NCBI RefSeq assembly: GCF_011758765.1
Contig: NZ_JAANOU010000001.1
Location: forward strand, 3,534,001 to 3,598,000
Direction of reading: 5' to 3'
DNA: 64,000 nt
Source: Amycolatopsis viridis
GTDB taxonomy: Bacteria > Actinomycetota > Actinomycetes > Mycobacteriales > Pseudonocardiaceae
Shown: positions 33,521 through 42,645 of the stretch, in pieces
Layout: the number at the start of each line of letters is the position of its first letter
How positions within the stretch are numbered: the first letter of the stretch is position 1
The notes under the pieces: model-generated
The model's database searches: none
What the model was told of the DNA's origin: nothing
Seen by the model: only the letters and a program-made list of their open reading frames with translations
Position numbers and translations under genes: made by a program

Positions 33521-33562
33521 CCGCATCTTGGGGTACCAGGACGGCGACACCCCAAGATGTAG
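33521..33562. promoter_or_regulatory. Paired NrdR boxes upstream of nrdAB
   Basis: CAAGATGTAG (33553-33562) matches the NrdR core CWATATATWG at 8 of 10 positions, with CCC before it and TCT after it. A weaker copy, CAAGATGCGG, lies on the other strand at 33521-33530. Their centres are 32 bases apart, the three-turn spacing known for NrdR operators. The shared CTTGGGGT/ACCCCAAG words make the pair an obvious inverted repeat. Confidence 0.6.
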
Positions 33563-33694
33563 TCTTCGATCACCGGCGGGGCCGCACGCCTGAAGAGGCG
33601 CAGGCGGGCCCTCCGGGACGAGTCGTGCCCACCCCCAGCACGCCGGCACCCAGGCCGGTGTGCCGATGAAACGCGCCCGAAAACGGAGTGATGC

Positions 33695-36493
33695 ATGTCT
33701 GTGGAAACCTCCCCGGCGCCGGCAGCCACGCTGCGGGTCATCCGCCGGGACGGTGCCGCGTCGCCCTTCGACGCGAACCGGATCTCCGTCGCGCTGACCA
33801 AGGCGTTCCTCGCCGCCGAAGGTGACGAGGCCGCCGGGTCGTCGCGGCTGCACCACGTGGTCGCCGAGCTGACCGAGCAGGTCGAGGCCGCGCTGCGACG
33901 GCACGCCACCGGTGACGCCGTGCACCTCGAGCAGATCCAGGACCTGGTGGAACTGGCCCTGATGCGGGGCGGCCACCACAAGGTCGCCCGCGCCTACGTG
34001 CTCTACCGCGAGGAACACGCCCGCGCCCGCGAGACCGCGCCGCCGCCCGCGGCGATCCGCGTCCAGCACACCGACGGTGAGCTGCGCCCGCTGGACCGCG
34101 ATCGCCTCGCCCGCGTCGTCGGCGAGGCCGTCGCCGGGATCGCCGACGTCGCCGTCGAGCCGGTCCTGGCCGAGGCCGAACGCACCCTCTACGACGGCAT
34201 CAGCACCGACGAGCTGGCGCTGGCCCTGATCATGGCCGCCCGCACGCTGGTGGAGCGCGAGCCCAGCTATTCGGCCGTCACCGCCCGCCTGCTGCTCGAC
34301 AAACTGCGCGGCGAGGCGCTGAGCCACCTCGCCGGCGAGCCACGCCAGGCGTCGCACGCCGAGCTGGACTACCCCGGCTACTTCCGCCAGTACCTGCGCC
34401 GCGCGATCGAGCTGGAGCTGGTGGACCCCGAGCTGGCGGCCTTCGACCTGGACCGGGTGACCGCCGCGATCCGGCCCGAGCGGGACCTCGACTTCGGCTT
34501 CCTCGGCCTGCAAACCCTCTACGACCGGTATTTCCTGCACGAGCGCGGCACCCGCTTCGAGCTGCCGCAGGCGTTCTTCCTGCGGGTCGCGATGGGGCTG
34601 GCCCTGCGCGAGGACGACAGGGAATCTCGTGCTGTGGAGTTTTACGACCTGCTGTCGAGCTTCGACTTCATGGCCTCGACGCCGACGCTGTTCAACTCCG
34701 GCACCACCCGGGCGCAGCTGTCGTCGTGCTTCCTGACGACGGTCGACGACAGTCTGGACGCGATCTTCCAGTCCTACAAGAACAACGCGCTGCTGGCGAA
34801 GTACTCCGGCGGCCTGGGCAACGACTGGACGCCGGTGCGCGGGCTGGGCGCGCACATCAAGGGCACCAACGGCACGTCCCAGGGCGTGGTGCCGTTCCTG
34901 AAGATCGCCAACGACACCGCGGTCGCGGTCAACCAGGGCGGCAAGCGCAAGGGTGCGGCCTGCGCCTACCTCGAGACCTGGCACATCGACGTCGAGGAGT
35001 TCCTCGACCTGCGCAAGAACACCGGCGACGACCGCCGCCGCACCCACGACATGAACACCGCCAACTGGGTGCCCGACGAGTTCCTCCGCCGCGTCGAAGC
35101 CGATGGCCGGTGGACCCTGTTCTCCCCCGACGAGACGCCGGACCTGCACGACCTCTACGGCAACGCCTTCGCGCAGCGCTACCGCGAGTACGAAGCCGCG
35201 GCCGACCGCGGCGAGATCCGGGTGTTCCGCCGGGTCCGCGCGGTCGAACTGTGGCGGCGGATGCTGACCATGCTGTTCGAGACCGGCCACCCGTGGATCA
35301 CCTTCAAGGACCCGTGCAACCTGCGCTCGCCCCAGCAGCACGCGGGCGTGGTGCACTCGTCCAACCTGTGCACCGAGATCACGCTGAACACCAGCGCCGA
35401 CGAGGTCGCCGTGTGCAACCTCGGGTCGGTCAACCTGGCCCGCCACGTCACGGCCGGGGGCCTGGACACCGCGAAGCTGGAGCGCACCGTGCGCACCGCG
35501 GTGCGGATGCTGGACAACGTGGTGGACATCAACTTCTACACGATCCCGGAGGCGCGCCGGTCCAACCTGCGGCACCGCCCGGTCGGCCTGGGGCTGATGG
35601 GCTACCAGGACGCGCTGTTCACGCTCGGCCTGCCGGTGGACAGCCCGGCTGCGGTCGAGTTCGCCGACCGCAGCATGGAACACCTGAGCTACCACGCGAT
35701 CGCGGCGTCGGCGGAGCTGGCGCGGGAGCGGGGCGCCTACGAGACGTTCGACGGCTCGCTGTGGAGCCAGGGCGTGCTGCCGATCGACTCGCTGCGGCTG
35801 CTCGAGCAGGCCCGCGAGGGCGACGCGCTCGACGTCGACCACTCGTCCACGCTGGACTGGGACGCGCTGCGGGACCGGGTGCGCGGCGGGATGCGCAACT
35901 CCAACGTCATGGCGATCGCGCCGACCGCGACGATCTCCAACATCTGCGGCGTGGGCCAGTCGATCGAGCCGCTGTTCCAGAACCTCTACGTGAAGTCGAA
36001 CATGTCCGGTGACTTCACCGTGATCAACCCGCACCTGGTCGCCGCGCTGAAGGAACGCGGGCTGTGGGACGAGGCCATGGTGGCCGACCTGAAGTACTTC
36101 GACGGCAGCCTGGCCCACATCGACCGGGTGCCGGCCGACCTCAAGCGGCTGTACGCGACCGCCTTCGAGATCGACAGCCGCTGGCTGGTGGATGCGGCCT
36201 CGCGGCGGCAGAAGTGGATCGACCAGGCGCAGTCGCTCAACCTGTACCTGGCCGCGCCCAGCGGCCGCAAGCTCGACGAGCTGTACCGCTACGCCTGGCA
36301 CAAGGGCCTGAAGACGACCTACTACCTGCGCGCGCAGGCGGCCACGAGCGTGGAGAAGAGCACGCTGCGCGGTACTGACGGCAAGCTCAACGCCGTCCCC
36401 GCAGCCGTTCCCGCGGCCGTTCCCGCGGCGGTCCCGGAACCCGGGTTCGCCGCCTGCCGCATCGACGACCCCGACTGCGAGGCCTGCCAGTGA
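33695..36493 (+). CDS. nrdA: Ribonucleoside-diphosphate reductase, alpha (catalytic) subunit
   Basis: This 932-residue class I large subunit has an N-terminal ATP-cone ([18 protein letters not shown]) followed by a second cone-like repeat near residue 114 ([20 protein letters not shown]). In the barrel come [10 protein letters not shown] (a redox Cys near 344) and [14 protein letters not shown] with thiyl-radical Cys559 and Glu561, then [11 protein letters not shown] (Cys574). A TTYYLR pair supplies radical-relay Tyr residues, and DCEACQ gives the C-terminal swinging CxxC. It reduces NDPs to dNDPs. Near the end an AAVP motif is repeated about four times before the CxxC tail. Its stop overlaps the nrdB start. 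Two cones suggest dATP-controlled oligomerisation. Confidence 0.94.
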   Translation: MSVETSPAPAATLRVIRRDGAASPFDANRISVALTKAFLAAEGDEAAGSSRLHHVVAELTEQVEAALRRHATGDAVHLEQIQDLVELALMRGGHHKVARAYVLYREEHARARETAPPPAAIRVQHTDGELRPLDRDRLARVVGEAVAGIADVAVEPVLAEAERTLYDGISTDELALALIMAARTLVEREPSYSAVTARLLLDKLRGEALSHLAGEPRQASHAELDYPGYFRQYLRRAIELELVDPELAAFDLDRVTAAIRPERDLDFGFLGLQTLYDRYFLHERGTRFELPQAFFLRVAMGLALREDDRESRAVEFYDLLSSFDFMASTPTLFNSGTTRAQLSSCFLTTVDDSLDAIFQSYKNNALLAKYSGGLGNDWTPVRGLGAHIKGTNGTSQGVVPFLKIANDTAVAVNQGGKRKGAACAYLETWHIDVEEFLDLRKNTGDDRRRTHDMNTANWVPDEFLRRVEADGRWTLFSPDETPDLHDLYGNAFAQRYREYEAAADRGEIRVFRRVRAVELWRRMLTMLFETGHPWITFKDPCNLRSPQQHAGVVHSSNLCTEITLNTSADEVAVCNLGSVNLARHVTAGGLDTAKLERTVRTAVRMLDNVVDINFYTIPEARRSNLRHRPVGLGLMGYQDALFTLGLPVDSPAAVEFADRSMEHLSYHAIAASAELARERGAYETFDGSLWSQGVLPIDSLRLLEQAREGDALDVDHSSTLDWDALRDRVRGGMRNSNVMAIAPTATISNICGVGQSIEPLFQNLYVKSNMSGDFTVINPHLVAALKERGLWDEAMVADLKYFDGSLAHIDRVPADLKRLYATAFEIDSRWLVDAASRRQKWIDQAQSLNLYLAAPSGRKLDELYRYAWHKGLKTTYYLRAQAATSVEKSTLRGTDGKLNAVPAAVPAAVPAAVPEPGFAACRIDDPDCEACQ

Positions 36494-37560
36494 GCACCAT
36501 CGACACCGACACGACCGGTCTGGGCGCGATCAGCCGCGGCGCCGACCGGGTGAGCGTGGACGACAAGGCGATGATCAACGCCCGCGCCGACGTCAACCAG
36601 CTGCTGCCGCTGAAATACCACTGGGCGTGGGAGAAGTACCTGGCCGGCTGCACCAACCACTGGATGCCGACCGAGGTGGCGATGCAGGCCGACATCGCGC
36701 TGTGGAAGTCGCCGGACGGGCTGACCGAGGACGAGCGCCGCATGATCAAGCGCAACCTCGGCTTCTTCGCCACCGCGGAGTCGCTGGTGGCGAACAACCT
36801 GGTGCTCGCGGTGTACCGGCAGATCACCAACCCGGAGTGCCGCCAGTACCTGCTGCGCCAGGCGTTCGAGGAGGCTGTGCACACCCACACCTTCCAGTAC
36901 ATCTGCGAAAGCCTGGGCCTGGACGAGGGCGAGCTGTTCAACGCCTACCGCGAGGTGCCCGCCATCACCGACAAGGACGCGTGGGCGCTGCGCTACACCC
37001 GCAACCTGGAGAACCCGGACTTCGCGACCGGCACCGCCGAGGCCGACCAGGACTTCCTGCGCGACCTGGTGGCGTTCTACGTGGTGTTCGAGGGGATGTG
37101 GTTCTACACCGGGTTCGCGCAGATCCTGTCGCTGGGACGGCGGAACAAGATGGTCGGGATCGCCGAGCAGTTCCAGTACATCCTGCGCGACGAGTCGATC
37201 CACCTGAACTTCGGCATCGACTGCATCAACCAGATCAAGATCGAGAACCCGCACCTGTGGTCGCCGGAGTTCCAGGCCGAGGTGCGGGAGATGCTCACGC
37301 AGGCGTGCGAGCTGGAGGTCGCCTACGCGCGGGACACCATGCCGCGCGGCATGCTCGGGCTCTCGGCGGCGCTGTGCGAGCAGTACCTGCACTTCATCAC
37401 CGACCGGCGCGCCCAGCAGATCGGGCTGGCCCCGATCTTCGGGGAGAACGAGAACCCGTTCCCGTGGATGTCGGAGGCGATGGACCTGCGCAAGGAGAAG
37501 AACTTCTTCGAGACCAGGGTGACCGAGTACCAGACCGGCGGGTCGCTGGCCTGGGACTGA
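36490..37560 (+). CDS. nrdB: Ribonucleoside-diphosphate reductase beta subunit, class Ic (Mn/Fe) type
   Basis: This 356-residue R2 protein has metal ligands, read from the sequence, at Glu97 (ATAES), Glu128 and His131 (EEAVH), Glu201 (FEGMWF), and Glu235 and His238 (RDESIH). The residue at the radical-tyrosine position is Phe135 (HTHTFQYI), and the first ligand is Glu instead of the Asp of class Ia. All seven positions sit exactly eight residues above the Chlamydia trachomatis R2c numbering (Glu89, Glu120, His123, Phe127, Glu193, Glu227, His230). It would therefore use a Mn(IV)/Fe(III) centre in place of a tyrosyl radical. GTG start overlapping nrdA (GTGA). Confidence 0.92.
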   Translation: MSTIDTDTTGLGAISRGADRVSVDDKAMINARADVNQLLPLKYHWAWEKYLAGCTNHWMPTEVAMQADIALWKSPDGLTEDERRMIKRNLGFFATAESLVANNLVLAVYRQITNPECRQYLLRQAFEEAVHTHTFQYICESLGLDEGELFNAYREVPAITDKDAWALRYTRNLENPDFATGTAEADQDFLRDLVAFYVVFEGMWFYTGFAQILSLGRRNKMVGIAEQFQYILRDESIHLNFGIDCINQIKIENPHLWSPEFQAEVREMLTQACELEVAYARDTMPRGMLGLSAALCEQYLHFITDRRAQQIGLAPIFGENENPFPWMSEAMDLRKEKNFFETRVTEYQTGGSLAWD

Positions 37561-37643
37561 CCGCCGGGTGAAGTTGCCCCTTGCCGGGGGCGGGGGTGGT
37601 GCGGGACGGTGGTGATCGCAGCTCTGCGCAAGGAGGCGTGATC

Positions 37644-39083
37644 GTGACTGTCGCCAGGGCAATCCGGGAACGGGTTCCACCCCTGACCGCCATCCCCCTC
37701 CCCCGGGCCGTCGACCGGCGTCTGCTGGACCAGCGGTGGCCGGTGCGGGAGCTCGCCGCACCGCCGCCCGGCAGCGGGCTCGCACCGGTCCTCGGTGACG
37801 CGGGCGCACCGGTCCTCGGGCACGCGATCGACTCGATGCGGTTCGGGCTGGACTTCGCGCTGCACCGGTACGCCAAGTACGGGCCGGTGTCGTGGATGGG
37901 GGCGTTCGGGCAGCGGATCGTGGTGCTGGCCGGCCCGGACGCCACCCAGGCGGTGCTGGTGAACCGGGACAAGGCGTTCTCGCAGGAGGGCTGGCGGGTC
38001 TTCATCGAGCGGTTCTTCCACCGCGGGCTCATGCTGCTGGACTTCGAGGAGCACCACCTGCACCGGCGGATCATGCAGGAGGCGTTCACCCGGGACAAGC
38101 TCGCCGTCTACCTGCGGCAGGCCGCGCCGGTGCTGCGTGCCGGCGTGTCGGCGTGGGGCGGGGACCGCCGGCTGCGGCTGTACTGGCTGCTCAAGCGGCT
38201 CACGCTGGACGTCGCGAGCCGGGTGTTCATGGACATGCCACCGGGTGCGGACGCCGAGGCGCTCAACCGGGCGTTCGTCGGGACGGTCCGGGCCGCGACG
38301 GCGCTGGTGCGGGTGCCGGTGCCGGGCGGCCGGTGGGCGGCGGGCCTGCACGGGCGGCGGGTGCTGGAACGCTACTTCACCGAGAAGCTGCCGTCGAAGC
38401 GGCGCAGTGGGGGCGCCGACCTGTTCTCCGCGCTGTGCCACGCGCGCGGCGACGACGGGGCCGAGTTCACCGACGACGACGTGGTCAACCACATGATCTT
38501 CCTGATGATGGCCGCCCACGACACCGCGACGATCACCAGCTCCGCGGTGGCCTACCACCTGGCGAAGCACCCCGAGTGGCAGGAGCGGGCGCGCGCCGAG
38601 TCGCTGGCGCTGGGCGGCGATCTGCCGGACCTCGAAGCACTGGAGTCGTTGCGGACCCTGGACCTGGTGATCAAGGAGGCGCTGCGGCTGACCGCGCCGG
38701 TGCCGTCGCTGCCGCGCATGACGGTGCGGGACACCGAGGTGCTCGGCCACTACCTGCCGGCCGGCACGTTGTGCAACGTCTCGCCGAACACCAACCACTA
38801 CTCGCCGGACCACTGGACGAATCCGCACGCGTTCGACCCGGAGCGGTTCGCGGAGGGCCGCCGGGAGGACAAGTCGCACCGGTTCGCGTGGATGCCGTTC
38901 GGCGGCGGGGCGCACAAGTGCATCGGCATGCACTTCGGGACGAACGAGGTGAAGCTGCTGATGCACGAGATGCTGCGCACCTACCGCTGGTCGGTGCCCG
39001 AGGACTACCGGCTGAAGTGGGACTACGTGTCACTGCCCGTCCCGGTCGACGGGCTGACCGTCCACCTGAAGCGCCTACGGTGA
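37644..39083 (+). CDS. Cytochrome P450
   Basis: This 479-residue P450 has the I-helix AAHDTATITS (oxygen-activating Asp-Thr), KEALRL ExxR at Glu345/Arg348, and heme loop FGGGAHKCIGMHFG with proximal Cys426. The layout (long N-terminal Pro-rich lead, PxPGxxxLGH-like PVLGHAID, no transmembrane anchor) resembles CYP51/CYP120/CYP136-like soluble actinobacterial P450s that act on sterol or isoprenoid-like molecules. No ferredoxin or reductase gene is adjacent. GTG 37644 is chosen because AGGAGG lies seven bases upstream. The last nine bases overlap the convergent peroxiredoxin gene. Confidence 0.9.
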   Translation: MTVARAIRERVPPLTAIPLPRAVDRRLLDQRWPVRELAAPPPGSGLAPVLGDAGAPVLGHAIDSMRFGLDFALHRYAKYGPVSWMGAFGQRIVVLAGPDATQAVLVNRDKAFSQEGWRVFIERFFHRGLMLLDFEEHHLHRRIMQEAFTRDKLAVYLRQAAPVLRAGVSAWGGDRRLRLYWLLKRLTLDVASRVFMDMPPGADAEALNRAFVGTVRAATALVRVPVPGGRWAAGLHGRRVLERYFTEKLPSKRRSGGADLFSALCHARGDDGAEFTDDDVVNHMIFLMMAAHDTATITSSAVAYHLAKHPEWQERARAESLALGGDLPDLEALESLRTLDLVIKEALRLTAPVPSLPRMTVRDTEVLGHYLPAGTLCNVSPNTNHYSPDHWTNPHAFDPERFAEGRREDKSHRFAWMPFGGGAHKCIGMHFGTNEVKLLMHEMLRTYRWSVPEDYRLKWDYVSLPVPVDGLTVHLKRLR

Positions 39084-39542
39084 CGGTGGACGGCGGTGCG
39101 CCCGCAGCGCCGCCAGCGCCCGGTCGGCGTGCACGGCCATCCGCAGTTCGCTCTTGATCACGTCCAGCACTCGGCGCTCGGTGCCGATCACGAAGGTCTG
39201 CCGCTTGGTCAGCAGCGGGCCGAACGAGCGGCGCACGCCGAACTGCCGGGCCACCGTCCCGTCGGCATCGGACAGCAACGGGTAGTCGAACCCGTGCCGG
39301 GCGGAGAACTCCTGCTGCCGCCCCACCGGATCCGGGCTGATCCCCACCCGCTGGGCGCCGACCTCGGCGAACTCCTGGGCCAGATCCCGGAAGTGGCAGC
39401 TCTCCGCCGTGCAACCGGGAGTCAGCGCGGCCGGGTAGAAGAACAGCACGACCGGCCCGGCGGTCAGGAGCCCGGACAGGGTGCGCGGCTGCCCCCGCTC
39501 GTCGGGCAGGGTGAAGTCCGGGGCGAGCTCGCCCGGCCTCAT
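39075..39542 (-). CDS. bcp: Thioredoxin-dependent peroxiredoxin (BCP/PrxQ family)
   Basis: This 155-residue protein has peroxidatic Cys in TPGCTAESCHF with a second Cys five residues later (the PrxQ CX4C resolving pattern). FYPAALTPGCT replaces the common FYPKDxTPGCT, and GISPDPVGRQQEFSARHGFDYPLLSD follows. It reduces peroxides and lipid hydroperoxides using thioredoxin. Its ATG overlaps the stop of the upstream GGDEF-EAL gene (ATGA), so the two are translationally coupled. It converges on the P450. Confidence 0.9.
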   Translation of the reverse strand: MRPGELAPDFTLPDERGQPRTLSGLLTAGPVVLFFYPAALTPGCTAESCHFRDLAQEFAEVGAQRVGISPDPVGRQQEFSARHGFDYPLLSDADGTVARQFGVRRSFGPLLTKRQTFVIGTERRVLDVIKSELRMAVHADRALAALRAHRRPPSP

Positions 39543-41401
39543 CCCGTCACCGTGGCATCGGTGTGCTGCTCGATGAGCTGGTCCACCTCGTCCCCGGTCG
39601 CGGTTTCGGCCACGAACGCGCCGCGCGCGGCGATCACGCCGTGCCGCCGCAGCCGGTCGGCCTGCTCACGGCTGCGCACACCCTCCGCGCCGATCCGCAG
39701 CTTCAGCTCGCGCGCCCGGACGACCAGCTGGTCCAGGTGCCGGGCCGCGGTCTCCGGCTCACCGTCGGCGAGGGCGTCGACCACCGGCCCGGACAGGATC
39801 ACGTGCTGCACCGGCAGCTGGTGCTGCGGGATCAGCTCGAGGTCGGCCGATCCCTGCACGGTCAGCACCAGCTTGGCGCCGAGGTCGGCCAGCACGGTGA
39901 GCGAGTCGAGCACCTCGCCGCGCGGGTCCAGGATCGCCGCGCTGTCGGTGCACAGCCGCAGTGCCTTCGCCGGCAGCTCGTTGCGGTCGAGCTCGTCCTT
40001 GACCATCGCCACCAGGTCGGGTTCGATCGCGAGCCGGTTGGGCAGCCGGATGCACACGTCGGGCGCCGCGTCGCCGTAGCGCGCCCGCCACCGCGCGGTC
40101 GCCCGCAGCGACTCGGTCAGCAGCCACTTGCCGAGCGGGATCGTCATGCCGGTGGTGTCGGCCAGCGGGAAGAAGTCCTCCGCGGGCAGCTCGCCCAGCT
40201 CCGGGTGGTGCCAGCGCAGGCCCGCGTTGACCGCGGCGATCTCGTCCGGGCTGGCGAGCTTCACCGTCGGCTGGTAGATCAGCTCGAACTGCCCGTTCTC
40301 CAGGGCACCGGCGATCTCCGCGCCGAGCCGGTAGCGGGCCCGGTCCCGGGCGTCCAGCTCGGGGTCGAACAGCATCCACTGCGCCTTGCCGGCTTCCTTG
40401 GCGCGGTGCAGCGCGATCTCCGCCGCGCGCTGGATGTCCTCGACGCCGCCGTCGCGCACGTCCCGCACCACGATGCCGGCGCTGGCGCTGACCCCCACGC
40501 CGTGCTCGCCGATGTAGATCGGCTCGGCCAGGTCCTCCAGCGCGGTCTCGACGAGCGTGATCACCTTCGCCGGGGTGAGCTCGCCGCGCAGCAGGACGGC
40601 GAACCCGTCCCCGGACAGCCGGGCCACGAGGGCCTCGTGCTCGGTGAAGGTCTGCTTGAGCTTCTTGGCGGCGCCGCGCAGCACCGCGTCGCCGACGCCC
40701 GCGCCGAGCCCGTCGTTGATCACCTTGAACCCGTCGAGGTCCAGGTAGATCAGGGCGACCTGACCGTGTGCGGACGGGCCGAGCGCGCTCTCCAGCATGG
40801 TGCGGAAGCGGGAGGCGTTGGACAGGCCGGTGAGCGAGTCGTGGATGAGCTGGTGCCGCAGGGTTTCCTGCAGCTCGTGCACCTCGTTCGCGTCGGCCGC
40901 CATCAGCACCGGGAACCGGGTGCCGGGCCGGTCCCCGGGCAGGCGGGTGAGGACGACGTCGGCCCAGATACCGGCGTCGTCGGCGTGGGCGAGCCGGATC
41001 CGGTCGGTGATGGCCTCGAGGTCGGTCTCGGCGAGCTCGGACAACCCGGCGGTGACCCGCTCGCGGTCCCGGGCGTCGAAGGCCAGGTCGGTGAGACGGC
41101 GGCCGCACAGCCGGTCCGGGCGGTGCCCGAGGAACTTGCCGAGCTCCTTGTTGACCTCGACGATCGTGCCGTCCGGGTCCGCCATCGCGATGCCGACGGG
41201 CGCGGTGCGGTAGAGGGTGGTGAACCGGCGGACCGCTGCGTCCCGGGCCGACTCGGCCTCGGCCAGGGCGGTGCGGGTGAAGTCGCGGAGGAGGCGCTCC
41301 AACTCGTCCGGGGGAAGCGCTACTCCCTCCGTGTCAGCCAGACGCGCGGCCCACTGCCGGGTCAGCTCCGCCAACCCTGGTGCGGGACCAGGTTCCGACA
41401 C
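39539..41401 (-). CDS. PAS-GGDEF-EAL protein with both catalytic motifs degenerate
   Basis: This 620-residue protein has a PAS domain at about 60-170 (YRTAPVGIAMADPDGTIVEVNKELG). The GGDEF domain begins DSLTGLSNASRF, but its signature is SGDGF at 263-267, lacking the Glu needed for cyclase activity. The EAL domain starts YQPTVKLASPDEIAAVNAGLRW, where the catalytic EAL motif is NAG (392-394), and the later NLS-type asparagine segment is RLPNRL. It is therefore probably a c-di-GMP-binding or signalling scaffold rather than an enzyme. Residues 1-60 may be a coiled lead. It is soluble and coupled to bcp. Confidence 0.86.
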   Translation of the reverse strand: MSEPGPAPGLAELTRQWAARLADTEGVALPPDELERLLRDFTRTALAEAESARDAAVRRFTTLYRTAPVGIAMADPDGTIVEVNKELGKFLGHRPDRLCGRRLTDLAFDARDRERVTAGLSELAETDLEAITDRIRLAHADDAGIWADVVLTRLPGDRPGTRFPVLMAADANEVHELQETLRHQLIHDSLTGLSNASRFRTMLESALGPSAHGQVALIYLDLDGFKVINDGLGAGVGDAVLRGAAKKLKQTFTEHEALVARLSGDGFAVLLRGELTPAKVITLVETALEDLAEPIYIGEHGVGVSASAGIVVRDVRDGGVEDIQRAAEIALHRAKEAGKAQWMLFDPELDARDRARYRLGAEIAGALENGQFELIYQPTVKLASPDEIAAVNAGLRWHHPELGELPAEDFFPLADTTGMTIPLGKWLLTESLRATARWRARYGDAAPDVCIRLPNRLAIEPDLVAMVKDELDRNELPAKALRLCTDSAAILDPRGEVLDSLTVLADLGAKLVLTVQGSADLELIPQHQLPVQHVILSGPVVDALADGEPETAARHLDQLVVRARELKLRIGAEGVRSREQADRLRRHGVIAARGAFVAETATGDEVDQLIEQHTDATVTG

Positions 41402-41677
41402 GCTCCACCTCTTCTGTAGAACGACGATGGGCAGGTCAGGCCCGGGGCGGGCACCGACGAACCCGCTCCGGGCCGGTGCCGACCCGGAGTCATGTCACGC
41501 CATCACGCCCGAACAGCCATGTCTACCGGCCGAACGTGTGATGATCAGTGTAGATGCAGTCACCAATGGTGATCATTTCGGCTACCGCGGCGCGCCGCGG
41601 TCAACACAACGGTCGTCGCCTCTTCCGGGCGACGGGGCCGGCCCGGCGAGCCCGTCGCACCGCGCTCGCGAGCCGTC

Positions 41678-42559
41678 TCAGCTCCGCGCGTCGAGCGTGG
41701 TGTCGATGAACGCGCGAGTGGCCGCGGTGACCGGACCCTGCCGGTGCACCAGCCACTGCGGCAGCCGCTCGGGCGGGTCGAACCGGTAGACGTCCGCGCC
41801 GGCGCGGACGGCGAGGTCCGTCCAGCCGTCCGGCATCAGCCCGGCTCCGATGCCCTTGAGCACCATCGGCAGCACCACGCTCCGGTCCCCAGCCTCGGCC
41901 GCGATCGTCAGGTCACCGACGGTCGCGGCCAGCCGGTCGAACAGCGCCCGCACCGCGGTGGCCGGCTTGGTCACGACGAACCGCATGCCACGCAGCACCT
42001 CGGGGCTCACCGACGGCCCGGGCACGTCGAGCGTGCCGGGCGGTACGACCAGCAGGAACTCCTCGTCCCGCAGGTGGTGGGTGACCAGCCCGCGGCCGGA
42101 CGGGCGCTCTGCGCTGCCGCACACCCCGACCTCGCACCGGCCCTGCGCCACCATCGCGATCACCTCCGCGGCGGAGACCGCCGCGGAGGTGCTGACCATC
42201 ACCCCGGGATGGCGCTCGGCCAGCTCGGCGATGACGTTGGTGACCGGTTCCAGTCCGGACGACGAGGTCGCGGCCACGTCCACCCGGCCCGCGGCGCCGT
42301 CACCGATCGCGCCCGCCGCGGCGCGCAGCGCGTCGAGGTCGCGCAGCACCAGCCGCGCCCGTCCGGCCAGCGCCTCGCCCGCGGCGCTCAGCACGGCGTG
42401 CCGCCCGACGCGGTGGAAGAGCGTGACGCCCAGTTCGTGCTCGAGCTTGCCGATGGCGCGGGACAGCGAGGGCTGCGCGACGTGCAGCGCCTTCGCCGCC
42501 GCGGTGAACCCGCCGTACTCCACGATCGCGACGAAGTACTCCAGCTGGCGGCGTTCCAT
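41678..42559 (-). CDS. LysR-family transcriptional regulator
   Basis: This 293-residue protein has the N-terminal winged helix MERRQLEYFVAIVEYGGFTAAAKALHVAQPSLSRAIGKLEHELG, which is textbook LysR. The C-terminal effector domain runs through HLRDEEFLLVVPPG and KGIGAGLMPDGW. The ATG at 42559 has GGGAGGGG upstream; the ATG at 42574 would overlap the operator. It diverges from the gamma-glutamyltransferase gene across a T-N11-A palindrome, so it probably activates that gene in response to an amino-acid or peptide-type inducer. The 276-base gap to the downstream GGDEF gene holds inverted repeats around 41550-41580 but no gene. Confidence 0.9.
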   Translation of the reverse strand: MERRQLEYFVAIVEYGGFTAAAKALHVAQPSLSRAIGKLEHELGVTLFHRVGRHAVLSAAGEALAGRARLVLRDLDALRAAAGAIGDGAAGRVDVAATSSSGLEPVTNVIAELAERHPGVMVSTSAAVSAAEVIAMVAQGRCEVGVCGSAERPSGRGLVTHHLRDEEFLLVVPPGTLDVPGPSVSPEVLRGMRFVVTKPATAVRALFDRLAATVGDLTIAAEAGDRSVVLPMVLKGIGAGLMPDGWTDLAVRAGADVYRFDPPERLPQWLVHRQGPVTAATRAFIDTTLDARS

Positions 42560-42570
42560 CCCCTCCCCGT

Positions 42571-42589
42571 CCATAGCGAAGCGCTATGG
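42571..42589. promoter_or_regulatory. LysR binding box between lysR and gamma-glutamyltransferase genes
   Basis: CCATAGCGAAGCGCTATGG has perfect 8-base arms around AAG and contains the T-N11-A core (ATAGC-N5-GCTAT) of LysR recognition sites. It lies 12 bases from the lysR start and 57 bases from the divergent gene. Confidence 0.72.
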
Positions 42590-42645
42590 GAATGGTGTCA
42601 CAGATGTCTTGGACGTTCGCCCCGTCGAGGGTGTCTACTCGATCC

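Noticed and set aside
33492..33694. Cobalamin riboswitch upstream of nrdAB
   Set aside because: I saw no B12-box-like element in the 200-base leader; only the NrdR-like repeats are evident.
41402..41677. A small gene between the GGDEF-EAL and LysR genes
   Set aside because: The gap has inverted repeats around 41550-41580 but no ORF with a convincing start or codon bias; it is more likely promoter DNA.
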